A DNA stretch of 64,000 bases from Sphingomonas anseongensis (GCF_023516495.1 NZ_JAMGBC010000001.1:2070501-2134500); one strand, 5' to 3'. Shown: positions 8,275 through 19,159, counted from the stretch's first letter. Program-made: numbers and translations. Notes: a model not told the origin generated them from the letters alone.

Positions 8275-8556
8275 CTACGCCTGGTCGGCGTAATATTTTC
8301 CCTTCTCGAACATGTCGGCGATGAATCTCTCGCCACCCTCGTCACCGTTGATCCGCTGCAGGAACTGGATCGTCTTCAGCGCCGGGCCGTGGAAATGCCA
8401 GCTGACGTCCGCTCCGAATGTGCAGCGTTCGAAAAACGGATGCTCGCCGCCGCTGTAAACCAGCTTTGCGGACTCAAACGCGCAATCGGCGAAGCTCTTG
8501 CCATCGGTCTCGACTTCCTCGCCGCCATCGAACGCGCGGCCGGTAACCTCTTCCAT
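8275..8556 (-). CDS. Conserved hypothetical protein after sufA
   Basis: 93-residue soluble protein with two Cys in a loosely repeated pattern (FADCAFESAKLVYSGGEHPFFERCTF) that recalls pentapeptide-like beta strands, then an alpha-helical end. Related short proteins exist in many proteobacteria without known function. A GGGAGG ribosome site lies 4 bases before the ATG and the gene begins 9 bases after the sufA stop, so it is probably the last gene of the suf operon. Confidence 0.65.
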   Translation of the reverse strand: MEEVTGRAFDGGEEVETDGKSFADCAFESAKLVYSGGEHPFFERCTFGADVSWHFHGPALKTIQFLQRINGDEGGERFIADMFEKGKYYADQA

Positions 8557-8565
8557 TTGCCCTCC

Positions 8566-8925
8566 CTAGACGGTGAAGCTTTCGCCGCAGCCGCATGAGC
8601 CTGTGGCATTCGGATTCTCGAACACGAAGCCGGCCGCGAAATCGTCCTCGCGCCAGTCCATGATCGATCCAACCAGGTAAAGCACCGAGCCGCCGTCGAC
8701 ATAGAATGTTCCGCCCGGCGTCACGATCTTCTCGTCGAACGGCTGCTCTTCGGTGACGTAGTCGACCGAATAAGCCAGGCCGGAACAGCCTCGGCGGGGA
8801 GTCGACAGCTTGACTCCGATCGCACCTTCGGGCGCCCGGCTCATCAGATCGGCGATGCGGGCGTTTGCCGCGTCAGTCAGCGTGATTGCCGCCGGCCGCG
8901 CGCGTACTTTGGTTTCTTTATTCAT
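8566..8925 (-). CDS. sufA: A-type Fe-S carrier (SufA/IscA/HesB family)
   Basis: Receives or stores Fe-S clusters and passes them to target apoproteins. The 119-residue protein has the three family Cys: one in STPRRGCSGLAYSVDY and two in the C-terminal GSCGCGESF. Start at 8925 (MNKETKVRARP) gives the standard length and overlaps the sufT stop as ATGA; an upstream in-frame start would add a run that only reads through sufT. Confidence 0.93.
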   Translation of the reverse strand: MNKETKVRARPAAITLTDAANARIADLMSRAPEGAIGVKLSTPRRGCSGLAYSVDYVTEEQPFDEKIVTPGGTFYVDGGSVLYLVGSIMDWREDDFAAGFVFENPNATGSCGCGESFTV

Positions 8926-9374
8926 AGCATTCCCAGTTCGAGGCGAGCCTCGTCGCTCATCTTCGACGGATCCCACGGCGGATCCCACACCAACTTGACC
9001 TCGGCGTCGCGAACGCCCGGCACCGAGAGCACGCGCATCTCCACTTCGCCGGGCATCGATTCCGCGACCGGGCAGTGCGGGGTCGTCAGTGTCATGGTGA
9101 CAACGGCATCGCCATCCTCGGAGATATCGATGTCGTAGATGAGGCCCAGCTCGTAGATATCGACCGGGATCTCCGGATCGTAGATCGACTTCAGAGCCTC
9201 GATCACGCGGTCTTTGAGCTCTTCATTGTCGGCAGCGGGCTTTTCCTCGGTCTCGCCCGCAAGGAAACCGGCGAGGTAGTCCCGCTTGCGGGCGACGCTG
9301 TCGGGAACGCGCGCGCGCGGCGGCGGAGTCACCGACTCCACTTCCTCAACCTCGATCTTGCGTTCCTTATTCAT
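8922..9374 (-). CDS. sufT: SUF-associated DUF59/MIP18 protein
   Basis: 150 residues: a charged N-terminal extension of about 50, then a DUF59 (MIP18) domain with the hallmark KSIYDPEIPVDIYELGLIYDI and the Cys in TTPHCPVAESMP. SufT proteins help Fe-S maturation or delivery. Embedded between sufS and sufA with ATGA overlaps on both sides, so production is coupled to the operon. Start at 9374 chosen for that overlap. Confidence 0.92.
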   Translation of the reverse strand: MNKERKIEVEEVESVTPPPRARVPDSVARKRDYLAGFLAGETEEKPAADNEELKDRVIEALKSIYDPEIPVDIYELGLIYDIDISEDGDAVVTMTLTTPHCPVAESMPGEVEMRVLSVPGVRDAEVKLVWDPPWDPSKMSDEARLELGML

Positions 9375-10555
9375 CCGAAGATCCGCTTCACCTGTTCGAT
9401 CCCGCGCACCAGCGCCTCTATGTCGGAGCTGTCGCTGTGCGCAGCGAAGCTCGCGCGTGCAGTTGCCGGGACGCCGAGCCAGTCCATCAGCGGCTGAGCG
9501 CAATGGTGTCCAGCGCGCACCGCGACGCCCGCGTCATCCAATATGGTGGCGGTGTCGTGCGGATGAACCCCGTCGACGTTGAAGCTGACGATGCCGGCGC
9601 TGTCTTCGGGGCCGTAAAGCGTGACTCCCGGGACGCCAGAGAGCGCGGTCCGGGTCTCGGCAACGAGTGCGCATTCGTGCGCATGGATCGCGTCCATTCC
9701 GAGCTTCTCGACCCAGTCGATAGCGGCATGGAGGCCGATAGCCCCGACGATGTGCGGAGTGCCGGCTTCGAACCGCGCGGGCGCGTCGAGGTAGGTGGTT
9801 TCACGGAAGGTCACCCGGTCGATCATCGACCCGCCGCCCTGCCAGGGAGGAAGCGCGTCGAGCGAGCGGCCCCACAGGCAGCCGATGCCGGTCGGACCGT
9901 AGAGCTTGTGCCCGGAAAAAGCGTAGAAGTCGCAGCCGAGCTTGGCGACGTTCACGGGGAGGCGCGGAACCGCCTGACAGCCGTCCAGGAGGAGCAGGGC
10001 GCCCTTCGAGTGAGCGATCTCGGCGGCCCGTTGCGGGTCCAGCACCGACCCGAGCACGTTGGAAATATGCGCGAAAGCGACAAGGCGATGCTGTTCCGTC
10101 AGCATCTCCTCTGCCGCGTCGAGGTCGATCTTGCCCTCAGCGGTCAGGGGAACGGCATCGACTTCGTACCCGGCGAGCTGCCAGGGCACGATGTTGCTGT
10201 GATGCTCGAGCTGCGACAGCAGCACGCGGTTGCGGCCGTCCTTCGGAAGGGCGCGCGCGACAAGGTTGATCGCTTCCGTCGCGCCGCGCGTGAACACCAG
10301 CTCCTCGGCTTTGCCACCAATCAGCTTCGCGGCCGCGCCGCGAGCCGCTTCGTAGCGCGCTGTCATGTCGCTGGAGCGCTGGTAGATCCCGCGGTGCACC
10401 GTCGCGTACTCGGGCCCGTAGGCCTGGGCGATCGCGTCGATCACCACCTGCGGCTTCTGCGCGGTCGCGGCGCTGTCGAGATAATGCCAGTCGCCGACTC
10501 CGGGGAACTGGTCGCGGACGTTCAGCGCCGAGTTGATGCGGGTTGGGGCGTTCAT
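9371..10555 (-). CDS. sufS: Cysteine desulfurase, SUF type
   Basis: Pyridoxal-phosphate enzyme that takes sulfur from cysteine for Fe-S assembly. 394 residues, a normal length. The PLP-binding Lys217 is in SGHKLYGPTG and the catalytic, persulfide-forming Cys352 in RAGHHCAQPLM, the RxGHHCA form being typical of group II (SufS) desulfurases. No separate SufE is seen in the window. Start at 10555 overlaps the sufD stop as ATGA. Confidence 0.96.
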   Translation of the reverse strand: MNAPTRINSALNVRDQFPGVGDWHYLDSAATAQKPQVVIDAIAQAYGPEYATVHRGIYQRSSDMTARYEAARGAAAKLIGGKAEELVFTRGATEAINLVARALPKDGRNRVLLSQLEHHSNIVPWQLAGYEVDAVPLTAEGKIDLDAAEEMLTEQHRLVAFAHISNVLGSVLDPQRAAEIAHSKGALLLLDGCQAVPRLPVNVAKLGCDFYAFSGHKLYGPTGIGCLWGRSLDALPPWQGGGSMIDRVTFRETTYLDAPARFEAGTPHIVGAIGLHAAIDWVEKLGMDAIHAHECALVAETRTALSGVPGVTLYGPEDSAGIVSFNVDGVHPHDTATILDDAGVAVRAGHHCAQPLMDWLGVPATARASFAAHSDSSDIEALVRGIEQVKRIFG

Positions 10556-11292
10556 GACACGACCATCCGCAATGCGTCGCGGGCAGCTTCACGAATTGCG
10601 TCGCCGTGCGCAGTGGTATCCCACAGGCCCACGACGAAACCCTCGAGCAGCAGGGCCCGAGCGCCGGCCGGGTCGAGCCCGCGGCTCGCCGCGTAGAACA
10701 ACTGCATCGGGTCGAGTTCGCCGACCGTCGCGCCGTGCGCGCACTTCACGTCGTCGGCGAAGATCTCCAGCTCCGGCTTGGCGTTGGCGGTGGCACCGCG
10801 GTCGAGGAGCATCGCCTTCACCGATTGCTCGGCATCCGTTTTCTGCGCGTCGCGCGCGACCTCGATCTTGCCGAGATAGGTGCCCACCGCCTTGCCGTTC
10901 AGAACCGAGCGGACGACCTGCCGCGAGGTGGCATTGGGTTCGAGATGGCGGACGTTGCTGACGATCTCATTGGTGGACAGGCCGGTGCCGATGTTGGCCG
11001 CGAAGAATTCGAATTCGGCGCCATCGGCGAGATCGACCTCCAGCTCGATGCGACCATATTGCTCGGCCGTGTTGAGGGCGAAAATTCGAGCCACGGCTCC
11101 AGCGCCAAGCTCCAGCTTGACCCGCCGCACCTGAACGGGGTCGCCACTCGGCAGCCAAACCTGTTCCAGGCTCTGCCCGGGAAGGATCGCGATCCGTTCA
11201 GGCTCGCCAAGCTGCTCCCATACGGGCTGCAGCGCTTCGAGGTCTGCGTAACGCCACTCCTCCTGCTTGCGGGTGGGGAAGGGGGCCGTCAT
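10552..11292 (-). CDS. sufD: Fe-S scaffold component SufD (short form)
   Basis: Partner of SufB and SufC in the cytosolic SufBCD scaffold. At 246 residues it is much shorter than enterobacterial SufD (over 400), keeping the C-terminal beta-helix and helical region with FADDVKCAHGATVGELDPMQLFYAASRG, which includes the conserved Cys-Ala-His segment. The loss is in the N-terminal region. It starts at 11292, overlapping the sufC stop by one base (TGATG). Confidence 0.92.
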   Translation of the reverse strand: MTAPFPTRKQEEWRYADLEALQPVWEQLGEPERIAILPGQSLEQVWLPSGDPVQVRRVKLELGAGAVARIFALNTAEQYGRIELEVDLADGAEFEFFAANIGTGLSTNEIVSNVRHLEPNATSRQVVRSVLNGKAVGTYLGKIEVARDAQKTDAEQSVKAMLLDRGATANAKPELEIFADDVKCAHGATVGELDPMQLFYAASRGLDPAGARALLLEGFVVGLWDTTAHGDAIREAARDALRMVVS

Positions 11293-12038
11293 CAGATCGC
11301 CGCCTCCGTATAACCCTCGCGCTCGAGCTCATGAGCAAGCTCGGGGCCGCCCGAACGGACGATCTTGCCGTGCGAGAGCACGTGCACCTGGTCGGGCTCA
11401 ACATAGTCGAGCAGCCGCTGGTAATGGGTGATTAGCAGCACACCCTTGTCGGGCTTGCGCATGATCCGGTTGATGCCCGCGCCGACCGCCTTCAGCGCGT
11501 CGATGTCGAGCCCGCTGTCGGTCTCGTCGAGGATCGCGAACTTCGGGTCCATGATGCCCATCTGCACCATCTCGGCGCGCTTCTTTTCTCCGCCGGAAAA
11601 GCCGACGTTGACCGGCCGCTTGAGCATCTCTGCGTCCATTCCGATCAGCTTGGCCTGCTCGCGGGCGATCTTGATGAACTCGGCACCCGAAAGGTCCGCC
11701 TCGCCGCGCGAGCGGCGCTGCGAGTTGAGGCTCTCGCGGAGGAACTGGAGATAGGAAACTCCCGGGATTTCGACCGGATACTGGAAGCCGAGGAACAGCC
11801 CCGCTGCCGCGCGCTCGAACGGCTCCATGGCCATGAGATCGTGCCCGTCGAAGCGCGCGCTGCCTTCGCTCACTTCATAGCCCGGCCGCCCGGCGAGCAC
11901 GTAGGCGAGCGTCGACTTGCCCGACCCGTTCGGGCCCATGATCGCGTGCACCTCGCCCGCGGGCACGTGCAGCGACACGCCGTTCAGGATCGGCTTGTCG
12001 GCGACAGTCGCATGGAGGTTGGTAATTCTCAGCATCAT
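11292..12038 (-). CDS. sufC: SUF ATPase SufC
   Basis: ABC-type ATPase that powers the SufBCD scaffold. 248 residues with Walker A GPNGSGKST, the SufC-type signature FSGGEKKRAEM, Walker B FAILDETDSGLD and the H-loop ITHY. Two adjacent ATG codons (12038 and 12035) could start it; the first overlaps the preceding stop as ATGA. Confidence 0.96.
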   Translation of the reverse strand: MMLRITNLHATVADKPILNGVSLHVPAGEVHAIMGPNGSGKSTLAYVLAGRPGYEVSEGSARFDGHDLMAMEPFERAAAGLFLGFQYPVEIPGVSYLQFLRESLNSQRRSRGEADLSGAEFIKIAREQAKLIGMDAEMLKRPVNVGFSGGEKKRAEMVQMGIMDPKFAILDETDSGLDIDALKAVGAGINRIMRKPDKGVLLITHYQRLLDYVEPDQVHVLSHGKIVRSGGPELAHELEREGYTEAAI

Positions 12039-12258
12039 TTCACCCGAGTCCGGCGAAGAGCCAGGTAGCTGCAGACCACAAAGAGCAACGGAGGAAGATA
12101 AAGCATCGCAAAATACGTTGCCTCAAATTGTCCGTTGATCATGCCGCTCCAGAAGATGGAGCCGATGCTGTCGTAGCCGCCGAAGCTCATTTTATAGAAA
12201 AGGAATATCCAGAACGCGCAGAGCGCAGCGATGCCAGCGAGGACGATGCGCTTCTTGG

Positions 12259-12262
<4 letters not shown>
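12035..12262 (-). CDS. Small membrane protein inside the suf operon
   Basis: 75 residues with two hydrophobic segments ([20 protein letters not shown] and [20 protein letters not shown]) separated by a short polar loop, and a basic C-terminus (LRRTRVK). It overlaps sufB upstream and sufC downstream by 4 bp each, so it is read as part of the operon and not as a chance ORF. I do not know a function; a role in the envelope or in membrane placement of Fe-S assembly would be speculation. Confidence 0.75.
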
Positions 12263-13724
<1,462 letters not shown>

Positions 13725-13728
<4 letters not shown>

Positions 13729-14123
13729 CGGGCGAGCTCCACCAGCGACACCGCGCCGAGCGCCCCGCGAACCGCATTGCCGACGACGCCCATGTGCGGC
13801 TTGATCCGGCAGTGCGCGTCGAGAGCGCAGTCGGTCCGGCCTTCGGAGCAAATGGTCATAGCGATCGGGCCTTCGACCGCCTCGACGATGTCGGCAAGGC
13901 TGATCTCCGTAGCGGGGCGGCTGAGCGAGAATCCGCCGCCGGCGCCGCGAGCGCTGACCAAAAGCCCGGACGCCGAAAGCTGGCCCATGAGCTTTTGGGT
14001 GGTCGGGAGCGGAACGCCAGTTTCCGCCGAAAGTTCGGTCGCGCTGAGGCGCTCCCCGGCGTCGCGGCGGGCTGCGGCGGTCATCAAAACGACCGCATAA
14101 TCGGCAAGGTGGCTGAGGCGCAT
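13725..14123 (-). CDS. Rrf2-family regulator of the suf operon
   Basis: 132-residue winged-helix regulator of the Rrf2/IscR family, first gene of the operon. N-terminal [20 protein letters not shown] and the HTH segment [22 protein letters not shown] are typical. Three Cys ([14 protein letters not shown]) with spacing 6 and 5 could bind an Fe-S cluster, making it a sensor of cluster supply, as inferred from IscR. I start it at 14123; a GTG at 14144 would add seven residues. An inverted repeat directly upstream is a likely binding site. Confidence 0.9.
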
Positions 14124-14125
14124 GT

Positions 14126-14154
14126 CTAATTCGGAGCTTTCCACTCCGATTTAG
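14126..14154. promoter_or_regulatory. Inverted repeat upstream of suf operon (likely Rrf2 operator)
   Basis: Arms CTAATTCGGAG and CTCCGATTTAG, 11 bp with one mismatch, separated by 7 bases. It lies immediately before the rrf2 start codon and in the only non-coding region (about 100 bp) between the suf operon and pyrD. On the minus strand it contains CTGACTAAATCGGAGTGG, loosely reminiscent of IscR-type boxes. Autoregulation by the Rrf2 protein is inferred. Confidence 0.55.
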
Positions 14155-14222
14155 TCAGTAGCCTACAGAAACTCAAGCTTTCGGTGACGGCAGCGATTCA
14201 TGCCGCTAAACAAAATCTTAAC

Positions 14223-15254
14223 ATGAGTTTCTATCCTTTCATCAGGCCGTTCGTCTTCGCTCTCGGGGCGGAGGCCGCGCACAAGGCGACGATCGCGGCC
14301 GTGAAGTTCCTGCCGCTGCACTCGGCGCACTTGCCCGAGTCGCTGAAATCGACGGTCGCGGGAGTGGAATTCCCTTCGCCGGTCGGACTTGCCGCGGGTT
14401 TCGACAAGGATGCCGAGATCGCCGCCGAGATGCTGACGCTCGGCTTCGGCTTCGTCGAGGTCGGAACCCTTACCCCGCGGCCGCAGGCCGGCAATCCCAA
14501 GCCGAGGCTGTTCCGGCTCACGGAGGACCGGGCGGTGATCAACCGCATGGGGTTCAACAATCGCGGGCAGGCGGATGCCTTCATGCGCCTTGAGGCGTGC
14601 AGCCGCGCGGGCGGCCCGGTCGGCGTCAACATAGGCGCCAACAAGGACAGCCCGGACATGGTCGGCGACTATGTTGCCGGGGTGAAGGCGATGAGCTCCG
14701 TCGCCGATTATCTGACGGTGAACATCAGCTCGCCCAACACGCCAGGGCTTCGGGCGCTTCAGAACCACGGCGCTTTGGACACGTTGCTGTCGGCGATCGC
14801 AGGGGCGCGGTCGGCGATGGGGCCGCCGGTGTTCCTGAAGGTCGCTCCCGACCTCGAGGCGGGCGATCCCGAGCGAATCCTTCGCTCGGCGGTCGACAAT
14901 CGCATCGATGCGATCATCATCTCCAACACCACCGTTTCGCGGCCAGCGCTCAAGTCCGAGCTTGCGCGGGAGCAGGGCGGTCTTTCAGGACAGCCTTTGA
15001 AGCCGCTGGCGCTCGACACGCTTCGCCGGTTCAGGAGCGCGAGCGGCGGACAGATGCCGCTGATCGGCTGCGGCGGGATCGCGACGGCCGACGATGCATG
15101 GGAGCGCATTTGCGCCGGCGCCTCGCTGGTCCAGCTGTACACGGCGATGATCTATGAAGGGCCGCACGTCGCCAGGCACATCGCGACCGGCCTTGCCCAG
15201 AAGCTGGAGCGATCCGCTTTCGGCAGCATTGCCGAGGCAGTGGGGAGCGGCTAG
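14223..15254 (+). CDS. pyrD: Dihydroorotate dehydrogenase (quinone), class 2
   Basis: Membrane-associated FMN enzyme of pyrimidine synthesis, oxidising dihydroorotate to orotate with quinone as acceptor. 343 residues with an amphipathic N-terminus (MSFYPFIRPFVFALGAEAAHK) that contacts the membrane and quinone in class 2, GLAAGFDKDAE, NRMGFNNRG, and the catalytic Ser in NISSPNTPGLR. The start at 14223 matches family N-termini. Confidence 0.96.
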   Translation: MSFYPFIRPFVFALGAEAAHKATIAAVKFLPLHSAHLPESLKSTVAGVEFPSPVGLAAGFDKDAEIAAEMLTLGFGFVEVGTLTPRPQAGNPKPRLFRLTEDRAVINRMGFNNRGQADAFMRLEACSRAGGPVGVNIGANKDSPDMVGDYVAGVKAMSSVADYLTVNISSPNTPGLRALQNHGALDTLLSAIAGARSAMGPPVFLKVAPDLEAGDPERILRSAVDNRIDAIIISNTTVSRPALKSELAREQGGLSGQPLKPLALDTLRRFRSASGGQMPLIGCGGIATADDAWERICAGASLVQLYTAMIYEGPHVARHIATGLAQKLERSAFGSIAEAVGSG

Positions 15255-15266
15255 CCCTTCGCGCCC

Positions 15267-16961
15267 ATGCGCCGAACGTTCCTGTCAATTTCCGCCGCGC
15301 TTTTGCTTGTCGGCAGCCCCGCCGCATCTGCTCAGGTCGCAGCTGCATCCGCACAAGGCATGGTCAGCGCCGCCGACCCTCGGGCTGCCGAAGCGGGTGC
15401 CGAAATGCTCCGGTCGGGCGGAACCGCGGTCGATGCGGCGATCGCCACGCTTCTCGCGCTCACCGTCGTCGAGCCGCAAAGCTCCGGAATCGGGGGCGGC
15501 GGGTACATGGTCTATTCCGAGCGCGGCGCGGGCCCTGTCACCTATGACGGCCGCGAGACTGCGCCGGCCGCCGCCACCCCCGACTGGTGGCTCAAGGACG
15601 GCCAGCCGATGCCGTTCAACGAAGCTCAGCCGGGCGGGAAGAGCGTCGGAGTACCCAGCAATCTGAGGATGGTCGCGCTTGCTCATCGGCAGCACGGAAA
15701 GCTGCCGTGGGCGAAGCTATTCGGGCCGGCGATCCGGCTTGCCCGCGACGGCTTCAAGGTGACGTCGCGGCTTCACAACTCCCTCGACAAATATCGGACG
15801 ACAGGAGCGTTGTCGGCGCAGGCGCGGGCGCTCTTCTATCGCCCCGACGGAAGCGTCGTGCCGGTTGGGGCGATCGTGAAGAACCCGGCGCTGGCGGCTT
15901 TCCTGCAGAGCGTCGCGGCGCAGGGGCCGGACAGCTTCTATGTGGGCCCCAACGCCCAGGCGATCGTGAACGCCGTGGATGCGGCCGCTCAAAATCCCTC
16001 GAAAATGACGGTCGGCGACGTGGCGTCCTACGATGCCAAGTCGCGCCCGCCGGTCTGCGGAAGCTACCGCGCCTACAGGATCTGCGGGATGGGGCCATCG
16101 TCGTCGGGCGGAATCACCGTCTTCGCAACACTCAAGCAGCTCGAGCGGTTCGACCTGTCCGCACTTGGACCCCAGTCCGTCACGGCCTGGCACCTCATCG
16201 CGGAGTCCGAGCGGCTCGCTTATGCCGATCGCGACAAATATGTCGGCGACCCCGATTATGTCTCGGTACCGATCGTGGGAATGGCGGACGAGTCGTACCT
16301 TGCCGGCCGGTCGGCGCTCATCTCACCCGACAAGACGCTTGCTGACGCACAGGCCGGCACGCCGGCTGGGGCGCCGCCGATGTGCGCGCCCGCGCTCCAG
16401 CCCGAGCGGGGAACGTCGCACTTCGTCGCCGTCGACAAGTGGGGCAACGTTGTGTCCGAAACCTCGACCATCGAGAGCAGCTTCGGCTCGGGCCTGATGG
16501 TCAACGGTTATTATCTTAACAATGAGCTGACCGATTTCAGCTTCGCGCCCGCCGAGAACGGCTGCCCGGTCGCCAACCGTGTCGAAGGCGGCAAGCGGCC
16601 GCGAAGCTCGATGGCTCCGACCATCGTTTACGCGCCCGATGGGAAGGTCCGGCTAGCCGTCGGCGCCGCGGGCGGAGCGACCATCCCGGCGCAGGTGATC
16701 AAGGCCATCGTGGGAGTCGTCGACTTCCACCTCACCGCACAGGACGCGCTCGCCTTGCCGATGATCTACGCTCCAGGCGACACGGTTTTCGTAGAACGCG
16801 GCACGTTCCTCGAAGCGATGGCTCCGAAGCTCGAAGCACTCGGCCACCCGGTGAAAACGCTGCCGCCGGGGACGTTCAAGGCCAATGCGATCGAGTGGCG
16901 CGACGGGCGCTGGGCGGGGGCAGCCGACCCGCGCAGCGAAGGCGCAGCGGTGTCCGAATGA
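15267..16961 (+). CDS. ggt: Gamma-glutamyltransferase
   Basis: Periplasmic enzyme that hydrolyses or transfers the gamma-glutamyl group of glutathione. 564-residue precursor with a signal peptide (LSISAALLLVGSPAASAQ). The self-cleavage and nucleophile Thr lies in ERGTSHFVAVDKWGN, followed by the small-subunit blocks ESSFGSGLMVNGYYLNNELTDFS, KRPRSSMAPTIV and GAAGGATIP. Begins 12 bases after pyrD and overlaps the next gene as ATGA. It may connect with gloA/gloB in glutathione handling, but they are separate units. Confidence 0.93.
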   Translation: MRRTFLSISAALLLVGSPAASAQVAAASAQGMVSAADPRAAEAGAEMLRSGGTAVDAAIATLLALTVVEPQSSGIGGGGYMVYSERGAGPVTYDGRETAPAAATPDWWLKDGQPMPFNEAQPGGKSVGVPSNLRMVALAHRQHGKLPWAKLFGPAIRLARDGFKVTSRLHNSLDKYRTTGALSAQARALFYRPDGSVVPVGAIVKNPALAAFLQSVAAQGPDSFYVGPNAQAIVNAVDAAAQNPSKMTVGDVASYDAKSRPPVCGSYRAYRICGMGPSSSGGITVFATLKQLERFDLSALGPQSVTAWHLIAESERLAYADRDKYVGDPDYVSVPIVGMADESYLAGRSALISPDKTLADAQAGTPAGAPPMCAPALQPERGTSHFVAVDKWGNVVSETSTIESSFGSGLMVNGYYLNNELTDFSFAPAENGCPVANRVEGGKRPRSSMAPTIVYAPDGKVRLAVGAAGGATIPAQVIKAIVGVVDFHLTAQDALALPMIYAPGDTVFVERGTFLEAMAPKLEALGHPVKTLPPGTFKANAIEWRDGRWAGAADPRSEGAAVSE

Positions 16962-18715
16962 AGGCGGCTCGCCAACTCGAGTATTTCGACAACCTTATCC
17001 AGATGTTCATGACGCGCGCGCTCGAAAAGGGCGATGCGCCGTTCCTCTGGGCCAAGCGCGAAGGTGCGTGGCGCCCGACCAGCTGGGCGGAAGCTCGGCG
17101 GCAGGTCGTCGCGCTGGCGACCAGCCTCAAGCAGATCGGGCTGGGGCCGGGCGACCGGGTGATGCTGGTCAGTGAGAACCGGCCCGAGTGGCTGATCTCC
17201 GACCTCGCGATCATGGCGGCGGGCTGCGTGACGGTTCCGACCTACACGACCAACACCAGCCGCGACCACGCGCACATCCTGGGCAATTCCGGCGCGAAAG
17301 CGGTCATCGTCTCGACGGACAAGCTTGCACGTAACCTGATCCCGGCGGTGCTGACGTCGAACGATTGCCATCATGTGATCGGGATCGAGAGCATTCGCGT
17401 CGGCCAGTCGCCCGAATGGATCAAATGCCATTCGTGGACGAAACTCGCCGAAGGCGAAGGCGACGCCGCCTCGGTCGAAAAGTTCGCCGCGGACGCGAAG
17501 CGCGCCGACCTCGCCTGCATCATCTACACCAGCGGAACCGGCGGCGCTCCGAGGGGCGTTAGGCTCCACCATGGTTCGATGCTCCACAATATCGCCGGCG
17601 CAACGGACGTCATTTCCACCGATTTCGGCTGGGGCGACGAGGTGTTCCTGTCGTTCCTGCCCGCAAGCCACGCGCTCGAGCATACGGGCGGGCAGCTGTT
17701 CCCGATCGGGCTCGGCGCCCAGATCTATTACGCCGAAAGCCTGGAGAAGCTGGCGGCGAATATCGAGGAGGTCCGGCCGACGATCATGATCGTCGTGCCC
17801 CGCCTGTTCGAAATGCTCAGGCAGCGTATCCTGAAGGGGCTGGAGGGCAGCGGAGGGCTCTCCAAATATTTGTTCCGGCGGGCGCTTCGCATCGGCCAGG
17901 ACAAATATGACGGCAAGCTCAAGCCGTGGGACCTGCCGATGGACGGGCTGCTGGAAGTCACGCTCCGAAAGAAGCTGCGCAAGAAGGTCGGCGGGCGGGT
18001 GAAGGCCTGGGTTTCGGGCGGAGCGCCGCTCAACCCCGACGTCGGGATATTTTTCCAGTCTCTCGGGATCACGTTCCTCCAGGGATACGGCCAGACCGAG
18101 GCCGGGCCCGTGATCAGCTGCAACCGCCCCAGCGTCGGAATCCGGCTCGAAACCGTCGGGCCGCCGGTCAAGGATACCGAAGTGAGGATCGCCGAGGACG
18201 GTGAGATCATCGTTCGCGGCGAGCTCGTGATGCATGGCTATTGGCGCAACCGCGAAGAGACCGAACGCGTCCTCAAGGATGGCTGGCTTGCGACGGGCGA
18301 CATCGGCCATTTCGACGACAAGGGCCGGATCGTCATTACGGACCGCAAGAAGGATATCGTCGTCAACGACAAGGGCGACAATATCGCGCCGCAACGGGTG
18401 GAGGGCATGCTCACGCTACAGCCTGAGATCGCGCAGGCGATGGTCTATGGCGATCGCAAGCCGCACCTCGTCGCACTGCTCGTTCCGGAGGCGGACATCG
18501 CCAAGTCGCCGGATGTCCGACAGCGCCTTTCCGCGGCGGTCGACCGGGTCAATGCGGACCTTTCGGTGATCGAAAGGGTGCGCCGCTTCATCGTCGCGGA
18601 TTCGCCGTTCACGGTCGAGAACGAGCAGCTGACCCCCTCGATGAAGATCCGCCGCCACGTCATCAAGGACGCTTATGGCGAGCTGTTAGAGGCGCTCTAC
18701 GGCCGAGTAGGCTAG
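16958..18715 (+). CDS. Long-chain fatty acid--CoA ligase (AMP-binding)
   Basis: Activates fatty acids to acyl-CoA through an acyl-AMP intermediate. 585 residues with the adenylation core: IIYTSGTGGAPRGV (P-loop), the GYGQTEAGP motif, and DRKKDIVVNDKGDNIAPQRVE near the hinge, as in FadD15-like long-chain ligases. Start at 16958 overlaps ggt by 4 bp and matches the family; a longer frame reads through the end of ggt. The stop overlaps the convergent secreted-protein gene. Confidence 0.92.
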   Translation: MKAARQLEYFDNLIQMFMTRALEKGDAPFLWAKREGAWRPTSWAEARRQVVALATSLKQIGLGPGDRVMLVSENRPEWLISDLAIMAAGCVTVPTYTTNTSRDHAHILGNSGAKAVIVSTDKLARNLIPAVLTSNDCHHVIGIESIRVGQSPEWIKCHSWTKLAEGEGDAASVEKFAADAKRADLACIIYTSGTGGAPRGVRLHHGSMLHNIAGATDVISTDFGWGDEVFLSFLPASHALEHTGGQLFPIGLGAQIYYAESLEKLAANIEEVRPTIMIVVPRLFEMLRQRILKGLEGSGGLSKYLFRRALRIGQDKYDGKLKPWDLPMDGLLEVTLRKKLRKKVGGRVKAWVSGGAPLNPDVGIFFQSLGITFLQGYGQTEAGPVISCNRPSVGIRLETVGPPVKDTEVRIAEDGEIIVRGELVMHGYWRNREETERVLKDGWLATGDIGHFDDKGRIVITDRKKDIVVNDKGDNIAPQRVEGMLTLQPEIAQAMVYGDRKPHLVALLVPEADIAKSPDVRQRLSAAVDRVNADLSVIERVRRFIVADSPFTVENEQLTPSMKIRRHVIKDAYGELLEALYGRVG

Positions 18716-19101
18716 GGCTTCGTGTAGGGCGTGAACTCGCCGACATAGCAGGCGCCGCTCAGCGTTCCATTCTCGAAGACGAGCTTGTCGCCCGCGCACA
18801 TACGCTGTGCGCCGCTTTCGGTGATGATCACCGACTGGCGGTCGATCTTCCCGCATTCGAAGCTGCCGCTGAGCTGGCTTTGCCAGACGCGCGGCCCGTC
18901 GATGAACAGGATCGTCGAATCATCGATGCCGACCGGGTGCCCGGTCTTGTCCACGGCAAGGCAATGCTTGGTCTCGCCCGCGACACGGCCGGCAAGATAT
19001 TTGTCGAGCTTTGCCTGAGCCGCGGCATCGTGCGGCGATCCCGCGCCGGTGCTCGCTCCGGCAAGTACCAGCGCGACTGCAATTGCTATTAACGGCTTCA
19101 T
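18712..19101 (-). CDS. Secreted Cys-containing protein, copy A
   Basis: 129 residues with a signal peptide (MKPLIAIAVALVLAGASTGAG). The mature part has four Cys (KHCLAVD, FECGK, RMCAGD, GACYVG) and is clearly related to the next gene: both share AQAKLDKYLAGRV/AQARLNQLLAGKV, the IDDSTI-IDDYTI segment, RVW and a C-terminal F-PYT. Family unknown to me; a small disulfide-bonded periplasmic protein is likely. Confidence 0.7.
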   Translation of the reverse strand: MKPLIAIAVALVLAGASTGAGSPHDAAAQAKLDKYLAGRVAGETKHCLAVDKTGHPVGIDDSTILFIDGPRVWQSQLSGSFECGKIDRQSVIITESGAQRMCAGDKLVFENGTLSGACYVGEFTPYTKP

Positions 19102-19159
19102 TGCGCTTTCCCCCCGCGCGCAGACTATGCCGGCCCGCCGTCAGCGCAAGCCCTTGTTC

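Noticed and set aside
16766-18394. 542-codon minus-strand frame opposite the acyl-CoA ligase
   Set aside because: No domain; the ligase carries all AMP-binding motifs on the plus strand.
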